The translations under genes and the position numbers were made by a program. Source: Aureobasidium sp. EXF-3400 (Eukaryota > Ascomycota > Dothideomycetes > Dothideales > Saccotheciaceae). From it: a DNA stretch of 64,000 nt. A model generated the notes under the pieces. The model saw only the letters and a program-made list of their open reading frames with translations. It was not told where the DNA came from and made no database searches. Below, one piece after another: positions 23,695 to 35,333 of this stretch; position 1 is the first letter of the stretch; each line of letters starts with the position of its first letter. The stretch is from assembly GCA_024195585.1 (NCBI GenBank), contig SWBL01000002.1:1-64000 (forward strand). The letters are read 5' to 3'.

Positions 23695-25204
23695 TAGGTT
23701 TGGATTTTATCTCATACAGGACTCTAATCGTCTTTCTCCTTTGTCGACTTTTTCTTCATATTTTGTAATTAATAGCGAAACGATATTTCAGCAACAACCT
23801 GTCCAACTCGAACAGACGCCTCTGATGAAGATTATCCCAGAAAATTGACTAGACACAAGCGTAATGGTTTGAGATATGATACTTCCGGATCTTGCTCGTT
23901 CTGTCCATGAATCACTGCAGAATGCACGAACTCAAACGTACGATGCACTTCGATGTTGAGAAGAAAAGACGCGAAGAAGGCAAAAAGTGTTGCTGGCAAG
24001 ATCCTTATCTCTTGCTTGGCACTCATTCATCTTATCTTATCGCCGCTATTGTTGCCGCCCCTCGAATCTCTATTCCGCAACACGTCTTCCTCCATCTTCT
24101 TCCCTTTCCCTCTCTTCGACTGCTCTGTGTAATATGCCGTCCTTTTCTCTCGTACTTATGTCTCCTCGACACGTCACGATCGGAATCTCAAGCATGTGCT
24201 TGTCTCCAGCCCACCCAGTAGACGCCACCCCCTGACTGGAATCGATCATTCTCCGTGTTTCCCCAAGTTCTATGATCTGGAAAGGAGACCAACACCTTTA
24301 ATATTCAAGCGGGCAATCTAGACACGCCCTTGGAGGCGCAGTCCGACATTATTCCTGTCACGGTCGTTCACCCGTTCTGTTTCATCATGGATGCCAAGAG
24401 ATATAGCCACGCGTCAACCGAAGCCCTTGCATGATCGTTGCTGATGACCTCCGAGATACCTACTGTGCTGTTCGCGGCATGCATAGCTCGTCTCGCCTAT
24501 TCATGACAACTTCAATCAAGGTTTTGCTCAAGAAACGACTTTGTGGACCACTATGCCGCCTAGAATCATAGCCTCACGGAAACGGAGTATCTCACATCCG
24601 AACTTCGTCTTCGTCAGTCCTAGACCCTTTTCACAAGAGACCACTCATCTCCTCTGAGTTCATCATCCCGACTATCAACGTGGGTCATTTACTCCTGCTA
24701 ATCCAGCACTCAAGTTGTGCGCTGGCGTGCTCTGAATGTCAGAACCATACATGCCAAGCACTTTCAGCGTTATTGTACTCGTCACTCCTATGCGGCAAGA
24801 CCCATGCTGTGTCTCTGCGTCTGACATCCAACGTCGATCAGTCAAAGCTCTCAAGTCTTTGCAAATATGTCCCTCCTCATTGGTCCGTTCAGTCAAGCCT
24901 CGTCAAGCACAGGACGCTCTTGCCGTTGATACCCCAGTGGACTTACGTGCGGAATCTGTGCGAACAAGCCCTGCATGCAACTCGCCTTCCACCGTTCATC
25001 ACGCGAGGCTGTCTTCTCTGGCACACGTTATGTTCAGACTTTAGCATGCATCAATACTGGTCGTCAGCTAGCTGTGAAGAATCGATTACCAAAATATGGC
25101 GACATGGCAAGGTGAAAAATTGTATAAGACAAGGCAAGTAACTACAATCATCTTCAATCTCCTCACCATTACTTGCAAACAATCTTTTACCAACATTCTC
25201 CATC
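23695..25204. other. Intergenic region, no gene recognised
   Basis: 1.5 kb between the adhesin stop and the dioxygenase start. Frames up to about 150 codons exist but carry no known domain. A TATA-like GTATAAG lies at 25122-25128, about 80 bases before the dioxygenase start codon, and is its likely core promoter. Confidence 0.45.
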
Positions 25205-27187
25205 ATGGTTCAATTCTCCAAGGTTGCCGGTACTGTGGCTGCTGCTGCATTCATCGCTCCTTCTTTGGCTCATCCTGGCGAGCACCACGATCACCATGCT
25301 GTCAAGCGTGAAATTGCCGCTCGCGAACACTTGGCCAACCACTTCAGACGTTCTGTAGATACCTGCAGTGGCACCGAGAAGAGTGCATCGCTTGCCGCTC
25401 GTTCCGCTGCGCGTCGCAACAAGATAGCCAACGAGCTTCGCCTGAAGCGCGGTATCACTTCGTCGCCTCGAAAGTTCAAACGCGACCTGGCTACTCTTGA
25501 GAAGTTCGAGGCTGTCAACCATAACCAGACTGATCTCGTCGACGGTGATTACTCGAGCTTTGAAGCTTCAGTCTTCTCTGCCAACACCAGTTGTGTCTTG
25601 ACTCCCGAGGTCACTGATGGTCCCTACTACGTTACTGGCGAACAGATCCGTAAGAACGTCAAGGAGGACTTGTACAGTGACGGTGTTGATCTCTACCTTG
25701 AGGTTCAGTACATCGACATCACTACTTGCGAGCCTGTCCCTAATGTTTGGGTTGATATCTGGAATGCCAATGCTACTGGCGTCTACTCTGGCATCTCTAC
25801 TAGTGGCAACTACGCCGCAGATGGTTTGAATTCTACTTATCTTCGGTATGCTGTCAACTCCTAGTTCGACAAACTCTATCTAATTCTTCTATAGTGGTAT
25901 TCAGGAAACTGACTCCGACGGTGTTGCCTCATTCGAGACCATCTTCCCCGGTCACTATGAAGGTAAGTCAAGACCTACTTGTTCAGTCGTATATCTTTGC
26001 TAACAATACTAGGTCGTGCAACCCATACCCACCTCCTGTCCCACATGAACGTTACGGTCTTCCCCAACAACACCATCTCCGCCACAAACAACATCACTCA
26101 TATCGGCCAGCTCTTCTGGGACACAGCTCTTCGTGCCGCCGTTGAAGAAGTCTACCCATACAACACTAACACCCAAGCCGTCACCACCAACGACGATGAC
26201 ATGTGGGACATAGTCCAAGCAGGCACAACCTACGATCCCTTCCCTCAATACATCTATCTTGGTGACGATGTTAGCGATGGTCTGTTTGCTTGGATCCAGA
26301 TCGGTCTCGATACCACTGCCAACTATATCGATGCTGAGTATTACAATGTCGCTGCTTACGTTGATGCCGACGGCGGTCATGCTTCTTCGAGTTCTTTCAC
26401 CGGTGGTGGCAGTGGTGGAAGTCAAGGCGGCGATGCGGGCAACGGCACTGCACCTGGAGATGCCAATGCATCAGGATCTGGCGCCCCTTCAGGATCTGGA
26501 GCTCCTTCTGGAGGGGCTCCCTCCGGAACTGCCGGTGGCTTTGAAGGTGGCTCACCTGTTTCTGGAACCAGCTCTGCTTCTCAAATTACCTCTTCTTCCA
26601 AGACCACTAGTTCAGTCGTTCTGAGTAGCTCCTCTTCCAAGTCAAGCAGTTCAGCCTCGGAGGCCAGTTCGTCCTCCAAGGTCAGCACCTCTACCACCGC
26701 CAAGGTCAACTCTTCAACCAAGGTCAGCAGTTCTGCCTCGGTAGTCAGTTCCTCGACCAAGGCCAGCTCATCTACCATCGCCAAGGCTAGCTCGTCCACG
26801 AAGTCCAGTTCTTCCACCAAGCCCAGTTCTTCGGTCAAATCCAGCTCTTCAATCAAGCTCAGCCCGACTTCAAAGAGCAGCTCCACCGTCAAGAAAAGCA
26901 GCTCTTCATCCAAATCTAGCTCTACCGCTAAGAAGTCCTCCTCCAAGAGTAGCTCCAGCCTCAAAAAGAGCAGTTCTATTCTTAAGAGTAGCTCCACTGT
27001 GAAGAAACAAGTCTCCACACCCAAGAAGAGCTCTACAATCAAAAAAAGCAGTTCCACACCTAAGAAAAGCTCGACTGTGAAGAAGAGCAGCTCTACTCCT
27101 GTCAAGAAACACAGTTCCTCCACCAAGAAGAGCAGTGTTACTAGTTCTACACACAGCTCTTCAGCTACCAAGCACACTAAATTCTAG
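25205..27187 (+). CDS. Secreted intradiol ring-cleavage dioxygenase with Ser/Thr/Lys tail
   Basis: A secreted non-haem Fe(III) enzyme of the intradiol dioxygenase family, which opens catechol-type rings. Three exons, 25205-25845, 25895-25962 and 26013-27187, join in frame to 627 residues (GTATGC and GTAAGT donors). A signal peptide and His-rich start (PGEHHDHH) are followed by a catalytic domain: TDGPYYVTGE near 138, the ligand Tyr194 in ATGVYSG, Tyr235 in PGHYEGR, and His241 and His243 in RATHTHLL. These match the two Tyr and two His iron ligands of the family. After residue about 365 comes a Gly/Ser/Pro hinge, then about 230 residues of Ser, Thr and Lys with KKSSST-like runs. No GPI signal is seen. 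The basic tail may hold the enzyme at the wall (inference). Natural substrate is unknown. Confidence 0.92.
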
Positions 27188-27683
27188 AACTTATCAACAC
27201 CAGCATCACAGATTTACATTGCTCGAGGCAAATACCGGGAGACAGGAGAGGGCAACAGATGTGGAGATGCTTGCCTTAGAAGAGGTCGTCCAAAATGAGG
27301 GCTTATATGGACGGGGAAGAGGGCAAGGACTTGGGTTTGTTGGCTTTTGGATGCGAGTATACATCGAGTGTGACGACGTTAGGTTGTATGGATTGTTGAG
27401 CCTCAGTGGATGTTGCCAACAAACAAAGCAGCAAGAGCGACTACGCACGGCGTCGCTCCTGCTGTTTGACGCTGAATTCATTCACTGACATGACGCGCTC
27501 GAATTGAGTTCCCTTCACATCAACTTGGTTTTTTATTTCTGCGCACTTTAATCCTTCACGTCAAAACTCCTCTCTCCTCGTTAACCGCTATGTCATCAAC
27601 TCTCTTTCCACAATGGCTTCATATCCATACACTGCCACATACACGCGACACTACATCATCAACTTCTTTTCTGACTTGCCACG
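27188..27683. other. Spacer, nothing recognised
   Basis: About 500 bases between the dioxygenase stop and the first plus-strand piece of the broken zinc-finger gene. Only short frames are present. Confidence 0.4.
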
Positions 27684-28995
27684 ATGGCTCCATCTTCTCG
27701 CCCCTACACGCGCCCGCGGCCGCTGCTCGATGTCCGCGCCATCGCGGACTACTTCAAATCGCTGTCAACTTTCACCCCGATCCTGGAAGTCAGCCGCGAG
27801 ACCGTCCGACTTTGGATGGCGGCACTCAACCTTGGTGCCTCGCGCAACAACATCCGTCGAAGGTGTGGACCCGTCCTCAACATTCTGCGCGACGAGGCTC
27901 AGCCTTTTGTCACCCGGCAGGAGTGTCAAGACTACCAGGCTGCCAACGGCGCTCCATCAACTCCCGGCTCCCAACTCTCTCGGCGGTGCAGCCGCCAACC
28001 CTCAGGCTGCAAGGCAAAGTGCCGCAGACAGGTCGAGGAACGCAGCTGCTCGCGACGCTCAGGTCGACGAGTCCGAGGCATTCGCCAACAAACTCCAGCT
28101 TCGTGAGTATAACGACCACCTCGACCATGCCGAACACCACGAGTCAGGATCCGAGGAGGAGGCTCGTTTGAGGAAGGAGGCCAAGAAGGTGGACTTGATT
28201 TTGACCGACTTGATGACCTCGTTGGATTTGAGCACCTGAATGACCTGCTCGGCCTCCGGTGAGCCCTTCGTCATACTACGGGTGATGCGACGACCACGAG
28301 GATTGACTACATCCTCTTCATCAAGTGCCACGGACTCGGGTTCAGAGGTTGGCAGCGTCGAGGAAGTCTGTTGGATGGACATCTCGGGGAGAGGCTGAGA
28401 TGAGTCCGAGCGGTCGTCGTGCTCGGCAATCTTCTTCCGGAGGCTCTGAGCTGCATAATCATATCGTGAAGGAACACGGCTCTGACTTATACAAGGCAGA
28501 CCATCTCCGCTGTCAGTTTGGCTGGAAGATCGGGCACATCGGCGAATTCGCCCGCTGGCAACATTACCAAGGCACTTGCAAAAAGGGCAAAGCAACTCTC
28601 GAGAAGGTGAAGGCAAAGGGCAAGTCGTTCAGATGCACATATGGCTTATGCAAGACAAAGGACAAGCCTCCTATGGATTGGATGGGATACGCCCAGCATT
28701 ATAGCGGCGTCAAGCATGGCCGTCACGCTCGTGCTGCCTGACATTCTCGCGACACGACGATGAAGTACTCCTGCGAGCCGTGCAAGTACAAGTTTCCGCA
28801 CAAGTGGATGTTCTTCAATCACTTCTTCGGCGAGAAGAACACTGCTACCAACTTGCCCAAGCACACCAAGTCCCTGGTCATGACAGATGGTCTCTGGCGC
28901 CCTGCTATGCCACTGGTCTTTGCTATCTTGTTTGTTGCTCCCCATCTGACTACGGTCTTCGGTCTTCTGCTTTTTGCTCGGGTAGATGGCCAACT
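27684..28995 (+). pseudogene. Broken zinc-finger-like gene
   Basis: A degenerate coding locus. The plus strand opens with a plausible N-terminal part from 27684 (LLDVRAIADYFKSLST, RETVRLWMAALNLGA) that changes frame near 27965 into an acidic stretch ending at 28239. From about 28440 plus-strand coding resumes with Cys/His-rich text (LHNHIVKEHGSDLYKADHL, RCTYGLCKTKDKPP), meets a TGA at 28739-28741, and goes on in the same frame with YSCEPCKYKFPHKWMFFNHF. No GT-AG intron accounts for the frame change or the TGA. Between the plus-strand pieces the minus strand (about 28440-28150) reads as well-formed protein with fungal codon choice. I know no named homologue. An inversion inside an old gene would explain this. 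Confidence 0.5.
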
Positions 28996-29568
28996 TTGAT
29001 ATCACAGTACATATTCTGTGGTTTGGCGACATTACCTTTTCAGCACAATAATGGTTACCTTGCCTTTTGTGGCCAATTATGCATAGAACACAAATCCATA
29101 TTCTCTGACAATACGCGCCCAATCTGGAATCCTGACTCTACCGCAGATTCGGCTGGGTGGTGGTTTCTCTTATTCGTGTTTTGACTGGGTCATAGGAAAA
29201 GCTTAATACCGCCGCTTGTTCCACGAAATGCAATGTCTTTCTCTCACGGTGAGAAAGATGGTGATGCAGGACATCCAGGCAATTATAGACGTCCTCGAAA
29301 TAAAAAGTAGAGAAAGCTGTATGTCCGTATTGGAAGAGACTAAATGAAATAGAGGATACTCGCCACAGTAATGAACTAATTAGTTTATAGTGATAGAAGT
29401 CACTACATGATAATGTGGCCTTGCTATGTCCCATATTTGTGACTTAACAAAGATAAAAGTAGAGGTTCCGCATTGGAAGGGTTGTGGTTGCGAGACAGGG
29501 AGGTCACGCTAGCAAAAGTCTGATGTTTGGACATCATATTACATGATAACAGCATAATTCGCATCAAT
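28996..29568. other. Spacer left of the tRNA gene
   Basis: AT-rich sequence of about 570 bases with no recognisable frame. It follows the broken zinc-finger locus and runs to the tRNA. Confidence 0.4.
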
Positions 29569-29640
29569 GGGCGTCTGGCGCAGTGGTAGCGCGTCTGCTT
29601 TGCATGCTGAAGGTCTAGGGTTCGATCCCCTAGTCGTCCA
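29569..29640 (+). tRNA. tRNA-Ala (anticodon UGC)
   Basis: A 72-base cloverleaf without intron. The D stem is GCGC/GCGC, the T arm TAGGG-TTCGATC-CCCTA is perfect, and the anticodon loop TTTGCAT places TGC at 34-36, reading GCA (Ala). The acceptor stem holds a G3-U70 pair, the identity mark of alanine tRNAs. Two U-U mismatches are seen, one in the acceptor stem (6-67) and one in the anticodon stem (29-41). The CCA end is not encoded. A poly-T run follows shortly after, fitting polymerase III termination. Confidence 0.92.
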
Positions 29641-30364
29641 TATGTTTTTGCTTTTTTCTCCATCCATCGGACCTCTCTTTTGCGCGCGAAGTATTCTTTT
29701 GCTTACTGCTGATAATTGCTTATCCGCATGAAAAGTGACTCTTTGGTCTGGTTCAATTTTTTTTTGTGACTACACTGGCGGTCATGACGATTTGGACATT
29801 CAGAGGGGCTGGAAGACTCTTGGCGCAAACTACAAGGACGTCTAATATCTATAACTGGCATCTATCATCTCTCAAAGCGAGAAGTAAGACGTCCGGGGTT
29901 GTATTTGTTGGACTTCGTCAGTTTATCTGCCCGCGCTCGGACGTATAGGGGGTCCTCACATCCATCAGTGATCAATCAAGCTTCATTCTCACAATTTAAC
30001 CAGTATCGACTGAAGTGACAACATTGAGGTATCCGGGGACTTTTGAGTATATCAGCAAATATCTGCATCAGCACTTGAGCATTTTACCCATCTCCGAAAT
30101 CGTCGTGAAACCATTGTAGAGACCTCTAAATATTGAAAAGACGTGTATCCATGCCTCCCGACCATAACTCCGCGACATCCATTCGCGTGTCTCCCATACC
30201 TCCGCAATGCCCATCCTCATGTCTGCGTCTGATGCTTAATCTCCGTCACGATTGAACGTGGGTCCAATGCTTTACTCCGCGGAGTATAGCCAATATCCCG
30301 GCTCCGGTTTAACTCCGCCTCATATCGCGACAGCTATATCAACACCAAAGAGCACCTAGTAAGC
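29641..30364. other. Promoter region of the MFS transporter
   Basis: About 720 bases between the tRNA and the MFS transporter. A T-run at about 29757-29766 and short frames are present in the left part. The right part holds the CTCCG cluster described separately. No gene is seen. Confidence 0.45.
30092..30317 (+). promoter_or_regulatory. Cluster of seven CTCCG half-sites with a palindrome
   Basis: CTCCG occurs at 30092, 30168, 30200, 30241, 30276, 30302 and 30313, all on the plus strand, within 226 bases just upstream of the MFS transporter. The one at 30276 lies inside a perfect 14-base palindrome, TACTCCGCGGAGTA (30273-30286). Zn2Cys6 regulators bind CGG half-sites singly or as inverted pairs. 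A Zn2Cys6 gene lies 2 kb away, so these are candidate sites for it. No binding data are available. Confidence 0.5.
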
Positions 30365-31848
30365 ATGCAGAATTCAATTTCAGCATCGGCCTCGGACAGA
30401 TTCGTCACCCGCAGTTTAATCATGTCTTCCAGTCCTGTATCTGATTTCTCATCTCGCAATGAGCACAACCAAACTTCGCTGAAGCCCATCGAGCAAGAAG
30501 CCAGCCTGGAGTCCAGGTCTGAGGAACCCGAACAGCTGTCATTCCCCGATGGCGGTGGCAGAGCCTGGTCCGTAGCTGCCGGCTGCGCTGGCATTCTTTT
30601 CTGCACTTTTGGATACATCAATTCCTTTGGGTGAGTTGGAACAGATGCTCTTCCAAGAACAGAAATGCTAACGCTTCGACACAGCGTTCTCCAAGAATAT
30701 TACGAAAGCTATCAGTTGAACGGTACGAGCGCTTCCGCTATATCGTGGATTGGTTCTTTGCAGATATTTTTTCTGTTCGCTAGCAGTTTGTTTGGCGGTC
30801 CCCTTTTCGACAGATATGGCACTGTGGTGTGTAAATTGCTGATCTATCCATGAAACCCAGAAAAGCTTTGCTGATTCATTGCTTTCATCAGGTCCTTTGG
30901 CCTGCTGCGGTTCTTCACATCTTTGCCGTGATGATGACGAGTCTGTGTACCGAATACTATCAGTTCATTCTCGCTCAAGGTGTGGGTGGTGGTATCGGCA
31001 TAGGCATGTGTATTTCTCCCGCTCTGGCTGCCACGGGACAGTACTTCCAGAAAAAGCGTGCTGCCGCCATGGGTATCGCTATCGCTGGCTCCTCAGTCGG
31101 AGGCGTTGTGTTCCCCATCATGCTTGGGAAGATGCTGGCGAACGAAAAACTCGGATTTGGATGGACAATTCGGATTTGCGGTTTCGTTATGATTGCCGTC
31201 ATGCTTCCTTCTTGTCTGGCTATCCGAGCTCGTCTGCCACCGCGCAAGGGGAAGTTGTTCTTACCTCGCGCTTTCCTCGAGCTTCCTTACGTCACTCTCA
31301 TCCTCGGCTCCTTTATGATGCTGCTTGGCATCTTCATTCCTCCATTCTACCTGCCAACATTTGCCATTGGTAATGGTATGAGCACAGAGTTGGCATCATA
31401 CCTGGTCTCGATCTATAACGCAGCATCACTGTTCGGTAGAGTTATCCCTGGCATTCTTGCCGACAAACTAGGACGCTTCAATGTCTATATCGCCGCTGCT
31501 GTATCTTCGGCCATCCTCGGATTCTGCTGGCAAGCAGTGACGACTAACTCAGGAGTCATCGTCTTCGCCGCAGTCTACGGCTTCTGTTCAGGAGCCATTG
31601 TATCGATGACATCCGTGTGTCTGACTTTGGTTTCCAAAGATCCCAAGAATATTGGTACCTATCTGGGCATGGGCTTGGCTGGCTCAGCAGGTGCTGCACT
31701 CATTGGACCTCCGATCAGTGGTGCAATTTTGACAAAGTATGGTTTCGGTCGTGTTGCTGATTTTAGCGGTTCCGTCTCCGTTGCTGGAGCCATCATCATC
31801 GTGTTGGCTAAGTGGGCCACAAGAAAAGGTCTTTTGTCCAGGTTTTAG
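30365..31848 (+). CDS. MFS transporter, monocarboxylate-permease type
   Basis: A 12-helix major facilitator of the fungal monocarboxylate-transporter-like group, at the plasma or organelle membrane; substrate unknown. Three exons, 30365-30630, 30685-30826 and 30892-31848, join in frame to 454 residues (donors GTGAGT and GTGTGT). Residues 1-60 are a hydrophilic cytosolic tail, then the family start FPDGGGRAWSVAAGC leads helix 1. FDRYGTVVLWPAAVL spans the second intron and matches the conserved loop after helix 2. LCTEYYQFILAQGVGGGIG and PKNIGTYLGMGLAGSAG are also typical. A second Met at residue 20 is an alternative start. It lies convergent to the Zn2Cys6 regulator and is preceded by the CTCCG cluster, suggesting it is one of that regulator's targets. 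Confidence 0.9.
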
Positions 31849-32424
31849 ACCGATAGACATGCTTCTTAGAAGTGCTCCATGAAAGAAAATTTGATCGAGG
31901 GTCGATACTGTAATATTAGAAATGATCATACCATTCTCCACTCCTCCCCGTCTTCTCACTTCGAAACGTAAAGAGGTCGGTAAATCTGTCGCCATCTTAT
32001 AGACTCCACCGAAGTATTACTCTGCTTAGACATGAAGACCTAGGTGCGGACGGGATTTCCATGTGGCATCTCCGATTCAAGTAATGAACAAACCTATCTC
32101 TACATAAACCGGCAGTGCGTATTGTAGCGGCCGATATCCAATCGGTCATGTTGTAAGAGCCAGAATGTCCCTTGAATGATCTACACGGGACTCCAGCCTC
32201 GAGCGGGTGAATTCGTTCCTGAGAAGCTCTTCATCTGCCTTAGCGGCGTAATGGTAAACCTTAAAAGAATCTTAGAGTGGATTCGATAGACACCCCGGCC
32301 GAGCGAATAGGAGTTCAATTTTTGGGGATGAGGATCTCCCGAGATGCGAACATAGTATAAGAGCTTCGTAGTTATTCTATCATCTATCATTTGTCATCTA
32401 CCGTCTAGCAACTTACGACGATAC
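31849..32424. other. Intergenic region between convergent genes
   Basis: About 580 bases between the stops of the MFS transporter and the Zn2Cys6 regulator. No frame with a known domain and no RNA gene is seen. Confidence 0.45.
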
Positions 32425-34832
32425 TCATTCATCTAGCCATAACGAGGAGAGCCACCGATCATCGTCAAGAGAATAGTCGAGATTGGCATCCTGTAGAAGT
32501 CAGATGATGTCAGCGAAGCCAAAGACAAGATCTCAGAGCAAGAACTTACGAAATGGTCAGTCAGCGGACCTTGATCGAATCTAGAGCCATAGTCCAAGTC
32601 GCCGCGCAAGTCATGGATATTTTCCTCCGTAAAATTACCCATCTCTTTCACGCGAGCTTCTAGTACCGCATGGCAAGACTTGAGACTCTTGAAAGCGGCG
32701 TCCATAGTTGCCTCTTCGACAGAGACGCCTGCTTGCAAAGCCTCGATCTGAGCAAGTGCACAGACGAAGCCAACATGCGCTTTGACACTTGTCTCGCCTG
32801 ACTGCATCCTTTGCCAGGTTACCGCGACAACATCACGTAACGCCCGGCTGCGCGGATCGTTGGAAGTAACCGAAGTCCAAGGAGATGAATCTTCGCGGAG
32901 ATCTGTGATAACCTCGACGCAAACAGTGGCAGCGGCGTTTAAGAGAACACTACGATACATACCACGACCAACGTGTCTCAACCGGGTAAAATCGTCGAGT
33001 TGTGCTTGAGGGCTTGGAGCGGGTGAAACTGTGGCGTATGAGAGCAATAGCAGAGACGCATCCAAGCAGACTTTCCGAGAGTAGTAGTAGGTGTAGTCGA
33101 TAGCTGCTTTATGGGCGAAAGGTGTGTGTAGCGACAGGAGGAATCGCCGACAGAGGGTGTCGACCATCTTGATCGCGAAGGCCGAAGGTCTTTTGTGATC
33201 CAGAGAGCCTGTATCATTGAACGCTTGGAATGATGTTGAGTTTGCGCGGCATGCTTGTGTTAGCTTTTCGCCCAAGGCGATGGTAGCTTCATAAGAGGTA
33301 TCAGAATAGAGACCATTGAGGATTCGGGCTGTCTCTATCCTGAGTGGCACCGAACGTGCTAACATGCGAAGCATAGAGGTCTCAGTGAATGTAGCATCGC
33401 TCTCCGCTTGTGGTACGGATGAAGAGTTTTCATCGATCCGAGAATCATCGATATTGGAAGGTGGTTCCCAGTCATAGTCGGAGCAGGAAATCAATGGCGG
33501 CATGCCCGAATCCAAGCTCGCTTGCACCGCAATTTCTACTGTCGTGTACCACAGCCGTCTCCTCATTTCTGTCTGTAAAACAGTCATATGGGGAAAATAT
33601 ACAGGATCCCGATGCAGTCCAACGCTCATGGCGGTACGAACAAGGGATCCTGCTGTGATCCAAGTTAGATCTCCGCCTACTGAGTTTGTCTGCAAGGCTA
33701 AAAGCAGTAGACAATAGATTTGAACGCTGCCGAGGTTCAGACGACGCTTTTCTACTGGTCCACTGAGATACATGTTTGCTGCGCGTATCCACTGAGCGCT
33801 CGACTCATGTAAAGACTGGCCAGAAGTTGTTGGACCAGTGTGAAAGCAGGTACCGATGGCAACAACAAGGAGCAAACGAACCACAAAGGACTCACTCGCC
33901 ACCTGTGGATCCTCCCAATACTGATCGTAGTCTCGCTCGAAGGAGGGCACATGCAAGATACGAAACACGCCTTCGAAGGTGCGAAAGTATGCCTGTTTGA
34001 GTTGATGACACAGTTCCTTGGAAGGGATACAGTTGCGAAGATCTAGAGGGGTACTGAGAGGTCGACTCGCTTTAAGTTGGCTCGCTAAGCCTTTGCACTT
34101 CTCTACCAACTCGGTGATGGATGAAGAGGCACTAAAGAGGGAAGCATTATTCGCCCTCATAACCTCCTCGAACTGAGAACACAATGTCAGCAACCATCTC
34201 GGTACCTAGTACAAGTTCTGGAAGTCTACCTTGGAACAACTGTTCATCCAATGGCTTTGACCAAACAGTCTTGACTTGAGATAACGACCTTTAAGACCAC
34301 TTGTCTGATCGTTTTGCTCGGACAAAGAATGTCCGGGTTGTACAGGCATTGGTTGAGAGAGTGCTATGCTCTTGTCAATTGTTTCCAGTGTCGAAGATGA
34401 CGCTGTCACTGGCGGCGTCAGGATGAGTCCCAGCCTTGAGAATGTAGCATTGTCCAAGGCGCCTCCAACAGAAGCACTAGGATTGAGCCGCAGCGGCGTC
34501 GATTGTTGGAGATCCGTTGCTGACATGGCTTGATCATGAGGAAATGCGACATTAGCAGCAGCTTCGTCAGATGCTCTGACTGGTATGCTCGAATGTTCTG
34601 AAGATGTGTTGGTAGCGTTGGATGCCGAGGGTCCGAATGGCAGTCCAGGTGCAGGGCATTCCGGTGCAGACTGCCTATTCTGATAGACGCAGGCCAAATC
34701 ATACTGTATGCATTGTGCGCAAGGATTCTTGCGATCACAAGCCGCTTTCCGGCGACGACATTCAGTGCATACAACGGGCGGACGATGACGTTTCCGACTT
34801 GGAGCAGAATGCGCGTTGCTGCTTGCAGACAT
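32425..34832 (-). CDS. Zn(II)2Cys6 transcription factor
   Basis: A fungal pathway-type transcription regulator of the nucleus. Three exons, 34832-34230, 34172-32550 and 32490-32425, give 763 residues. Intron 1 has a GTAGAC donor and CTGAC branch site; intron 2 (GTAAGT) changes the frame and yields the tail DANLDYSLDDDRWLSSLW. The binuclear cluster is at residues 22-48 with spacing C-x2-C-x6-C-x5-C-x2-C-x6-C (CTECRRRKAAC) after a basic stretch. A variable Ser/Pro/Gln-rich linker follows. From about residue 220 comes the fungal-specific regulatory domain (FRILHVPSFERDYDQYW, RRRLWYTTVEIAVQASLDSGMPP). The acidic, Trp-containing C-terminal end may be an activation segment. It shares a divergent promoter with an EasG-like reductase and converges on an MFS gene; local control of both is inferred. 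Confidence 0.93.
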
Positions 34833-35333
34833 AATGTGGCATGGGACATCCAGCTATCCTGACACTCGTTGGTGTGTTGTTATTGGGCAAATAGATTGGT
34901 AATGTCTGATCCGGAGGATTGTGGAGAGCTGATGAAGATCACGCCCAGCTCTTACATCTCATCGCTATTGTGAAGCGACCCCGGGCTCGGGGAGATCAGA
35001 TTACCGATGCATTGCGACATGTTCCACTCTAGAGATCACTCGGGGTTTGTATGTTTGGAAAGCATTACACGGTATGGTATAAATCAAGCTCCGTCCGAGG
35101 CAGATGTATAGTTTCTCGGATCCGGCGACCGGAGCCGGAGATAAAAGTTACCTCTTTGGGAAGTAACGAGTATACATCAAATCCGCAGAGATCATATCAA
35201 GTACACAAGTACTAAATCCTATATAAAAGCAAGGCCAACTCGCCAAAATCCATCTTCTTCTTCCTTCATCAACCAACTCATCTCTGACCCCCTCCCTCCC
35301 CAAACCCAAACCCACCCAAAGCCACCAACAACA
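34833..35333. promoter_or_regulatory. Divergent promoter with CGGAG half-sites
   Basis: 501 bases between the regulator and the EasG-like reductase, transcribed away from each other. CGGAG or its complement CTCCG is at 34912, 35089, 35130 and 35136. TCCGG-N3-CCGGA at 35121-35133 is an inverted CGG-type pair. The same half-site is clustered before the MFS gene. The 3' end is pyrimidine-rich up to the reductase start codon, as in many fungal leaders. Confidence 0.45.

Noticed and set aside
26581..27177. Minus-strand frame of 198 codons, rich in Glu, Leu and Val
   Set aside because: It is the mirror of the Ser/Thr/Lys tail of the dioxygenase; low-complexity coding DNA keeps the opposite frame open.
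29424..29663. Minus-strand frame of 79 codons (GRLGDRTLDLQHAK...)
   Set aside because: It is the antisense translation of the tRNA-Ala gene, a common false protein.
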